13,923 nucleotides of DNA from Echinostoma caproni (lineage: Eukaryota > Platyhelminthes > Trematoda > Plagiorchiida > Echinostomatidae): positions 28,965 through 42,887 of the forward strand of contig UZAN01040194.1 in assembly GCA_900618425.1 (NCBI GenBank). Reading direction: 5' to 3'. The position numbers and the translations under genes are program-made. Below the pieces are notes generated by a model. It saw only the letters and a list, made by a program, of their open reading frames with translations. It was not told the DNA's origin and searched no databases. Positions 7,630 to 13,923 of the stretch are shown here, piece after piece (within the stretch, counting starts at the first letter, position 1; each line of letters opens with the position of its first letter).

Positions 7630-9700
7630 AGGCTGCATGAGTGTCAATTAAACGTGGATTCCATGCCGAGGAGACTCGAAAAATTCCTAGAGATTAAAAG
7701 CAGACCAATCGACTATTAGTGTACACAAACTTTACATCTTACTTATTATCAATGTTAATTCGCTGTCAGTAAAAACTGTTCCATTCTCTTTAGTTACCTC
7801 TGAACTCATCATAGTCTAGGTCAACCACTACTGACGAAATGGGAGTATCCGCTACATTCGCTACATCCATCTGCTGAGTATAAACGAATCAGAAAAATCA
7901 CGTCTATAAAGACTCACTAAGGCATGTTTATTATTATTTAGAAAAAAATTACTTCAGTATAAGTGCTGTTGCCTATACGAACCGACAAGTGTTTCACAGG
8001 GACCCGTTGGTTCAGTTTCGATTAGGCCTGTACATTCTTACATAAATATTTGTTTATACAAACGTGGCACTGAAACCCGCTGTCTATAGATCGCACTAGA
8101 ATGCGAGTATGAACGAGTTCCGGTGTTGTTACACCAAGAAAAGCCATTACGGAGCGGATTACTCGCTAACTCTCAGTTACGCGATTAGTCTGCCTGCAGG
8201 TTCCACCCACCCCACCCCCCTATGATGTCAGCTCAAAAGGAGCTGGATAGGTCCTATGAATAAGGTGGTGCAGGGGAGGCGATCTTCATTTGGATTGTCC
8301 ACGTCCTTGTGGGGATTGCACATGGTGCGTTTTGCAGCGGGGACAGACGTCAGTGTTAGATCGGCAAATATCAAGATCGATTCGACACCAACACCAGCTA
8401 CACTATAGCAGTCGTGGGTTAACCATCTGTTACAAAAAGGAAAATAATGACAAGACGATGAAAAGATAAACAACAGGACAAAGGATTAACTAAAATTGTG
8501 TTGCGCTGTCTATTGAAGCAGTTTACGGTCACTGAGTCTTGCCAGGCAATGACTTTCCGTGGTTCGAACATAATTGTCTGTATCTGCCTCACTCGATCAC
8601 GGTCTTTAGGCGCGCAAATTAGAGAACGGCAATCACACCAAGGTTACATCGCATTTCATCTCATCTGTAGTGCTCAAGATCGAAGCCACAGACCGTGGGA
8701 ATTATCATAGTTAAACTTAAATTGCATCAGGAATTACGTGATATATACGTTATACGTTTTATTGAATAGATTTTTATTATACTGAGATATTACTTCCAAT
8801 ATCATCCTTTTGTTATGACCGAAAACTTTGAAATTGTGGAAAAATCCGTGTCTATTGATTCCGTTACTTTTTATAGCATAGAAAAGATTAAATTCGGCAT
8901 ACCATCCAACTAAGCGTGTTTGCAAACCTGGGTACTCATAACCATTCAATCGACAATGCTTTTGCAATCACCGAGGCGGCTGGACTCCGTCGCCAAAACG
9001 ATTGCCGGGCTTCTCAATGCCACACTCAGTCCACACATACACGCACACACGCACCACGCATCCACATTCTCGCAGTTGTCATAGTTCGATGTTGTGTTCC
9101 ATTGCATCTCTTGTTTGATTACCACTAAAAGGTGTTGTCCTCAATCCGTCGACGAAACACCGAAGATGCGCTTGGTCGCAAACTTGTGCGCTGCTAGATT
9201 GTTTGTGTTGGGTAATCTATTCCATGGACATACAGGTGTAGATTCCTTGAATCACTGTACCTTTTCGACTTCAAGTGAATCCAACCAATCGCATTCTACT
9301 AATAACTCTACAAAGTGATTGGCGCTTCGGTCGTCACATATCACCGATTGGATCGGGTCTATCACAATTCCATTCACTCAGGATGATCTGATCTCTCCAC
9401 TAACAACCAGGGATCGTTTTGAGTGAGTTTGAAATTTTCGGTGGGGTTGGGTTTGACATTTCGTCCTCCAAACCTCTAACAACATGACCTTGACCGTTGA
9501 TCGAGTGAGCCTTAGACGAGAATCAGTCAAACCGACTTGAGTGACCTCAGTCGATCGGGTAAGGAAGCGAGTCACGTTAAGATGGATCGATTAATCGGTC
9601 TCTATGATCAGATGTGAATGTTGAAATGATTAATTGCACGAGTGGTTTCAATCTAGGCCCTCAATGGCCTTGTAAAGTAAAATAAATTCCATCGAGCCAG

Positions 9701-9892
9701 AGGTTCCCTCAAGTTACATCGATGCTTTGGGGCCAAATGCGATTGCCTGCCTATTTCTGGCACTGGAAAGCATACTTGACACGATTCTTAACAATGGTAC
9801 AGACGGATTGAAAGAATTAGCTGTGTTTCACTTGAACAGCAAGGACAAATCTGAACTCATTCCCCAGCCAACAGAAATCGCATTTTGTCACT
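9701..9892 (+). other. Possible cassette exon inside intron 5
   Basis: This open 192-nt segment is bounded by AG at 9699-9700 and a very strong donor, gtaagtac, at 9893. Both boundaries fall in phase 1 in one common frame, so it could be spliced in after the exon ending at 6943. The encoded text is non-Ig: a hydrophobic stretch IACLFLALESILDTI, then a hydrophilic tail (LNSKDKSELIPQP). Joining its last base T to the next exon's AA would make TAA, a stop codon, so inclusion would truncate the protein. The acceptor lacks a good pyrimidine tract and the composition is not clearly coding, so a chance open frame remains likely. Confidence 0.22.
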
Positions 9893-10251
9893 GTAAGTAC
9901 GGGGTTGACTGCTGCATTCTACCTAGGATTCTATTCATAATAACCTGTCATTTATACAGTTCCTCCCTTTGTAACTCAGCTTTGTTGCATAGGTTCTTAT
10001 CATGCATATACAATTCATCATCCTCGTCGTATCTTTTCATAGATTATATCTGTGCTATCCTTATAGGTCAATGAGTGAGAAAATTGGTGAAGGGAGAAAC
10101 ACACTGTTATTCATTATTCTACAAATAATGATAACTTTGTACCGAATGCTTTATGTGGTATTAAGTTGAGGTACGTACATGATTCAACCGACGGTTACAA
10201 GTGGATAACTATGGGAAACCTTGTAGTCTACCTGAGAGAGCGTGAAGAGAT

Positions 10252-10266
10252 GGGGGGGGGGGGGGN
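10252..10266 (+). repeat. G14 homopolymer ending in an ambiguous base
   Basis: Fourteen G bases are followed directly by N. The run length is probably uncertain and the N likely marks a difficult assembly point. Confidence 0.93.
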
Positions 10267-10894
10267 CAACCACCTCCATTTTTTGCGAAAGCATTCCCGA
10301 TTGAATGGTCGTGAGAATGCTCATTGGCAAGCGAGCTTGTTTTCGCTGTTATGTTAACTGGCCCAACATATACTATAGATTAAACTGGTGCTGAGAAGAG
10401 ACAATTAAGAAAGAACGCTGATCTTTTTATGGCGGCGGTTGGTGAAATAGAAAACGAGAACGAAAGAGCAGAAAGCCTCAAGTACATGGACAATGCTGAT
10501 GCAGTACTGACTTTGTCGACCACGTAAAACACCCAAGTCACGGTAACCTTGGTTTGATGTCAGGTATTTGAGAGTTTTTGAAGAAAGTTGATCAGGTGAG
10601 TTTTGTGCATTTCCTAATACGCACCGAACGGGTTCACTGCGAACAAGTTGATAAATGTTGGCTGTGTGAAGTCCTGATGGATTTGTTTCTAAAGACCGAA
10701 ACAAAACTGACACAGTTGACTGGACGCTGTTCCTGAAGAGTAGAGGATATCTGTTTTTCCGGTATTCAGTCCGTTGTTATATCAAAACTGATACAGTGCT
10801 CTGGGTGTATGAAACGTGATTCCCAGTTGCTGGTTTGTGTTCGCGAAAACCAAGGTGACCTGTTTGCCCCTTTTCCTTTGAACTTTCTGTTCAG

Positions 10895-11005
10895 AAACCG
10901 GTGAAAAGTTGTGGGATGTTGAAGTCAAGGTCAGTGGATTGGACGAAAATGGTCACTTGACAGGTTCTCCGGGTGATGATGCGGAAATCTATTGCAAGGC
11001 ATTCA
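10895..11005 (+). CDS. Short exon 6: N-terminal half of an Ig-like domain
   Basis: This 111-nt exon, phase 1 in and out, begins with a split GAA codon. It encodes ETGEKLWDVEVKVSGLDENG, then a glycine- and aspartate-containing turn and the B strand AEIYCKAF, with the only cysteine at 10993-10995. It is the longest of the four short exons and keeps the shared V-x-G-L-D-x-x-G-x-L core. The acceptor has a clear pyrimidine tract (ttcctttgaactttctgttcag). The donor is gtgagt at 11006. Its last base is A, unlike the G or C of the other exons, so the junction codon with the next exon becomes AAT, asparagine. That creates an N-M-T sequon spanning the splice junction. Confidence 0.92.
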
Positions 11006-11403
11006 GTGAGTTCCGAAAGTTTGGGAGCTTCCTCTTAAGCTGTAAACCATTTTTGTAAGTTTCATTGAAGAAACGTACGGCTATGATGAGCGTAAACCTG
11101 GCAAGACGAAGAGACATACCACAATTAATGAAGATGAGGTGACTTAGTGGAGAGAACTTCATTTGAAATTGGTAAATATCGAATCACGATTCAGTGTACA
11201 GTTATGTGCCAAACAGTCAGCCTAACCCAAAAGAGAGTGATTCTTAGAGTGTTGAACTAATTCCATAAATATGATGGGCGTATTCCTTTAAAAGTGGTCA
11301 ACGAAAGAGAAACTCACAACGGAATTCTCAGTGTGTAACAGTTATTTTCCCATACTCATCTGAGTTTTTCTATCATATGATAATCTTCCTTGAATCCTTT
11401 CAG
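11006..11403 (+). other. Intron 6 (398 bp, phase 1)
   Basis: The donor is gtgagt and the acceptor is CAG at 11401-11403, after ttgaatccttt. It splits an Ig domain between its two cysteines. Nothing else is recognisable inside. Confidence 0.88.
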
Positions 11404-11736
11404 ATATGACCTCAGAAGATCCAATCACAGAACAGTCAAAACACTATACAGTACATTACGGTTGGGAATTCCAGCGTCTGAACGGCCAACCTGCTACAGC
11501 TCAAGATGTTGCTCATGACATGAAAATTGACTCAAAGAGTAGCACACTGAAATTGATCGATCTGCGAACACAGACAGCGGCTAACCGAACACAGGCCAGG
11601 TGTGTGGTAGAGTTTATCCGGAAACCGATAGATGAACCATTTGCGATGCCGATCAAAAAAGGTATTCGTATGGCTAGCAAATTCTTCGTGATCAACGTTC
11701 CACCGAGTGATGAAGTGGTCTCGGAAGACTTTGATC
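11404..11736 (+). CDS. Long exon 7: C-terminal half of an Ig-like domain
   Basis: This 333-nt exon, phase 1 at both ends, completes the Ig-like domain begun at 10895-11005. After an N-terminal extension (MTSEDPITEQSKHYTVHYG) the core tryptophan is at 11463-11465 in WEFQRLNG. A clear E strand follows (STLKLIDL), then the second cysteine at 11601-11603 in ARCVVEF and a G strand (KFFVINVPP), with an acidic linker ending DEVVSEDFD. An NRT sequon lies just before the second cysteine. It is closely similar in layout to the long exon at 6614, which shares WEF-x-RL(D/N)G. The donor is gtaagt at 11737. Overlapping minus-strand coding potential is a shadow of this exon. Confidence 0.94.
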
Positions 11737-12089
11737 GTAAGTGATAAGAAACGTTTGTCGTTGTTTTGTGTGTCAGTATGTGTGTGCGTGTTTGCACGCT
11801 AGCGCATCACAAAGGCACTGAAACCGGAGACTGATGAATGTGCTAGGCAAACAATGTGAATTGTGCTGAACTATTTCTTTCACTACTTTTATATTACCAT
11901 TTATTATAATAATAATAATTATTTTCAATTTAATCGCCTACGTGTACTCGAGCAGGTTTATTAACCAACCAGATTTCAGCGTTCATTTACTCCTTTGGTA
12001 AACGCAGGGGACAACCGTAGATTATGATACTTGATGAACGATTAACCATCGTTTCTTCGTATCCCTCTCTCAATCACATCTGATCACAG
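11737..12089 (+). other. Intron 7 (353 bp, phase 1)
   Basis: The donor is gtaagt and the acceptor is ACAG at 12086-12089. It contains a GT-rich stretch just after the donor (about 11762-11795) and an A/T-only TAA-type tract at 11901-11925. Confidence 0.88.
11901..11925 (+). repeat. A/T-only (TAA)n-like tract
   Basis: Twenty-five consecutive A or T bases, mostly ATA/TAA units, inside intron 7. Confidence 0.85.
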
Positions 12090-12191
12090 CCGATCGCTCC
12101 CGATATGAACTGACTGTGCGCGGACTGAACGACTTCGGTGCGTTACCGCTGCGTCAAGGTCAGCCTGTCAAACTGGAATGTGTTGTACGAG
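12090..12191 (+). CDS. Short exon 8: N-terminal half of an Ig-like domain
   Basis: This 102-nt exon, phase 1 in and out, encodes DRSRYELTVRGLNDFGALPL, then a glycine turn and the B strand VKLECVVR, with the only cysteine at 12179-12181. The split first codon with the previous exon is CCC (proline). The donor is gtgagc at 12192. An open frame continues past this donor to 12430, but the peptide loses Ig character there, so the splice site is preferred over read-through. The matching long exon is not within the window; it probably begins at the acceptor at 13921-13922. Confidence 0.9.
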
Positions 12192-13922
12192 GTGAGCGGA
12201 GAGAGAGGACAATTTTACTTCCCATGCTCTTGGAAATGATGTATATTTTTACCGTTAGTGAATCCAGCCAATCATTACACAGATTTGATGCCAAACGTGA
12301 ACTTCATTCTGGATTTTTGACAAAATCAAAGGCAATTTCTTTTGTGCCACATCCACGTCTCTATATCCGACATAATGTTCGGGTGAGAGAAGAAGATGGT
12401 GTTGATCTCACGATCAGCAAAAGCCGTTGACACCACAAGGTTTATTGTCGTACTCGCTTTCGACATTTACCATTATGTTTCCCACCCCATGTGATGGAGA
12501 TAAAAAATCATTCAGCCAACCATTCTCATCACATTGTGACGAAAGGATATTATAGATTAGGTGGGATGGGTGTCAAGTTGAAGCGTAGCTTAATGGGAAC
12601 CCTTTCAAAAGAAAGCTCTATTGTTCCCCGAACAATTAAGGACTCGATGGGTTATTATTCCGCGTTTTCTGCTCATTGGAATTTTAAGTCACTTCCCTCC
12701 TCTGTTAGCACATTTAAGTCAAACCACGAATATTGGCATGTCATTCGTCCAGCTACCCCGTTTGTTGAATGTATTTCCTAGGTCTAACCACCACCATGGT
12801 CACTGAATCCTTGTGATCAATAGGATGCGATGACCCTGGATCAATTAAAGCACACCAGGAGAGGAGTTTTTCTCTCTCTATGGACGTTCATGCAAGAACC
12901 ACTGTTCATACAGCAACGTTTTAGCTGAGGTGACCCCCCCCCCTTTATGAGCTGTTGCCCAAATGCTAGCACGTGAAAAATCTGCTCTCGCACACTTCTG
13001 GATTGATAATTAGCCCACAAATTTCAGCCGTCCTACACCTGGGCAATGAAACCCCATGATTGGTAGAAACTGATTAACAAGGACACGTATGAACAGATTT
13101 GGTGCGGAGGCTGAAAGCCATTTAAATCAATAAATGCTCAATCAGAGTTCATAAAGGTAGAGAGGTAAGTGATCTTGAAAGAATCGTAAGTAGAAGGGAC
13201 TTACTCAGGTCTTCACACCAAGAATACTTTCGTGCGTGAAATGCGACAGAGATGTGAGGTCACAAGAAAGGTCATGGTAAAGCCATCTGGGATTTTACCT
13301 CTTTAAAAGCGTCTGAGTTTTTGAGACAATGCGTTTTTTTTCCTCATACGGCGATCAGAGCATATGGACTGTCATGAATTTCCAAACCACGTCCGTATAA
13401 TCACTCATTTAATCCGGTTAAGCAAACTCAAATGAAAGACTCCACATGTTGTCAGCCTAAATTCATTTTCTCTGGACTCAAAAATAGATTTGTCCGTTGT
13501 TAGGTGGAATTCAACCAGCATAGACGTATCACTTCATCTAATTCTGTTAAATGCAAAGCACAATTTTGTAAACATGCATTTCCTCCGATCCCATTCCAGC
13601 TAAATTTTCAAAAGTACTGCGCAATCACTTTGGATTTGTTCCCAGCAGATTGAAGAATAGTAAACATATTTGATGTTTGTCTAATTTGTGGGTGTGATCG
13701 ACCGAGAAAGAGGAAGATCTCACGGTCTGACTTTCGTTTGTGGAACAGTTATACGACAACAATAATGTCCGACTGAAGGTAACGTATAAGCGGTATACAG
13801 AAATTACCGTTGGTATGAGCCTTCTCCTGAAATGAATTGGTGCCATTCAGACTGCTTACCGAGACACAGTATTGTCTTAATCCAACTGATGTCTATTTGC
13901 CAAATTGTTTTTCTTTGTACAG
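12192..13922 (+). other. Intron 8 (about 1,731 bp, phase 1)
   Basis: The donor is gtgagc at 12192 and the probable acceptor is AG at 13921-13922. I looked for a long exon (a tryptophan in W-x-x-x-R-x-(D/N)-G, then a lone cysteine about 45 codons on) and found none. It holds a C10 run at 12934-12943 and several motif-free open frames, including 12491-12781 and the minus frame 13625-13846. Confidence 0.7.
12934..12943 (+). repeat. C10 homopolymer
   Basis: Ten consecutive C bases in intron 8. Confidence 0.93.
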
Positions 13923-13923
13923 A
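13901..13923 (+). promoter_or_regulatory. Strong 3' splice site at the window end; first base of next exon
   Basis: A T-rich tract (ttgtttttctttgtac) leads directly into AG at 13921-13922, leaving a single A at 13923. All complete long exons here start with AC or AT after the AG, and the preceding short exon ends in G. An A-starting exon would therefore give the familiar split aspartate codon. This is probably where the next long exon begins. Confidence 0.62.

Larger units (their letters stand above)
6944..10894 (+). other. Intron 5 (3,951 bp, phase 1), longest in the window
   Basis: The donor is gtgagt at 6944 and the acceptor is TCAG at 10891-10894. From 6944 to about 8200 I see only AT-rich sequence and one 11-base tandem duplication. 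From 8200 to 9600 there are unrecognised open frames on both strands (for example 8228-8473 minus, 8498-8710 plus and 9378-9575 minus), possibly old repeat remnants. A phase-compatible open segment lies at 9701-9892. Poly-G plus N lies at 10252-10266. A 102-codon minus frame at 10405-10713 has no motif I recognise. Confidence 0.7.

Noticed and set aside
8228..8473. Minus-strand frame with ILIFADL, reminiscent of a reverse transcriptase catalytic box
   Set aside because: The second aspartate of the box is missing and the surrounding residues do not follow any reverse transcriptase motif order I know; too weak to call a retroelement.
10405..10713. 102-codon minus-strand open frame in the long intron
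   Set aside because: No recognisable motif, no convincing start or splice context, and length within chance for both strands of 14 kb.
11513..11797. 94-codon minus-strand open frame
   Set aside because: It is a shadow antisense to the Ig exon at 11404-11736, with no independent support.
12116..12430. 104-codon open frame that continues past the short exon at 12090
   Set aside because: Ig-like pattern stops exactly at the donor gtgagc at 12192, matching the donor position in the other short exons. Beyond it the peptide is unrelated.
1..13923. CRISPR arrays, operons, phage or bacterial mobile systems
   Set aside because: No regular spaced repeats, ribosome binding sites or tightly packed genes are present; the architecture is that of a eukaryotic intron-rich gene.

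Overview
The window reads as intron-rich invertebrate nuclear DNA, most likely from a flatworm and probably a non-schistosome digenean fluke. The grounds are short exons with canonical GT-AG signals, introns of 0.2 to 4 kb, moderate AT content, a tRNA-derived dispersed repeat of a type I recall from fluke genomes, and a decayed Tc1/mariner-type transposase. No prokaryotic operon structure is visible. The species assignment is an inference.

One plus-strand gene runs through the whole window and continues past both ends. I place eight exons: 413-693, 2062-2166, 4083-4400, 6335-6436, 6614-6943, 10895-11005, 11404-11736 and 12090-12191. They alternate strictly between long (about 282-333 nt) and short (102-111 nt). 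Every junction is phase 1. A short exon followed by a long exon encodes one immunoglobulin-like domain. The short exon carries strands A to B with the first cysteine. The long exon carries the core tryptophan, strands C to G with the second cysteine, and a variable linker. Each of the eight exons has exactly one cysteine. Three complete Ig units and two half units are visible (about 560 residues), with several N-glycosylation sequons. The product is best described as a large secreted or cell-surface Ig-repeat protein. Perlecan-type matrix proteoglycan is my leading guess, but no diagnostic non-Ig domain lies here. The last three bases of the window form a strong 3' splice site that probably opens the next long exon.

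The introns hold the rest. Intron 694-2061 has an (AT)n tract and a small tandem duplication. Intron 2167-4082 contains a minus-strand Tc1/mariner-like transposase pseudogene (about 3340-3770). Intron 4401-6334 contains a tRNA-derived SINE-like repeat with A and B boxes (about 5500-5745). Intron 6944-10894 contains a phase-compatible open segment (9701-9892) that would act as a stop-introducing cassette exon if spliced, and a 14-G run ending in an ambiguous base. The left edge (1-98) holds a short minus-strand open segment of coding-like composition.

One ambiguous base (N435) lies inside the first exon and disrupts its frame. I read it as an assembly artefact, not a biological mutation.
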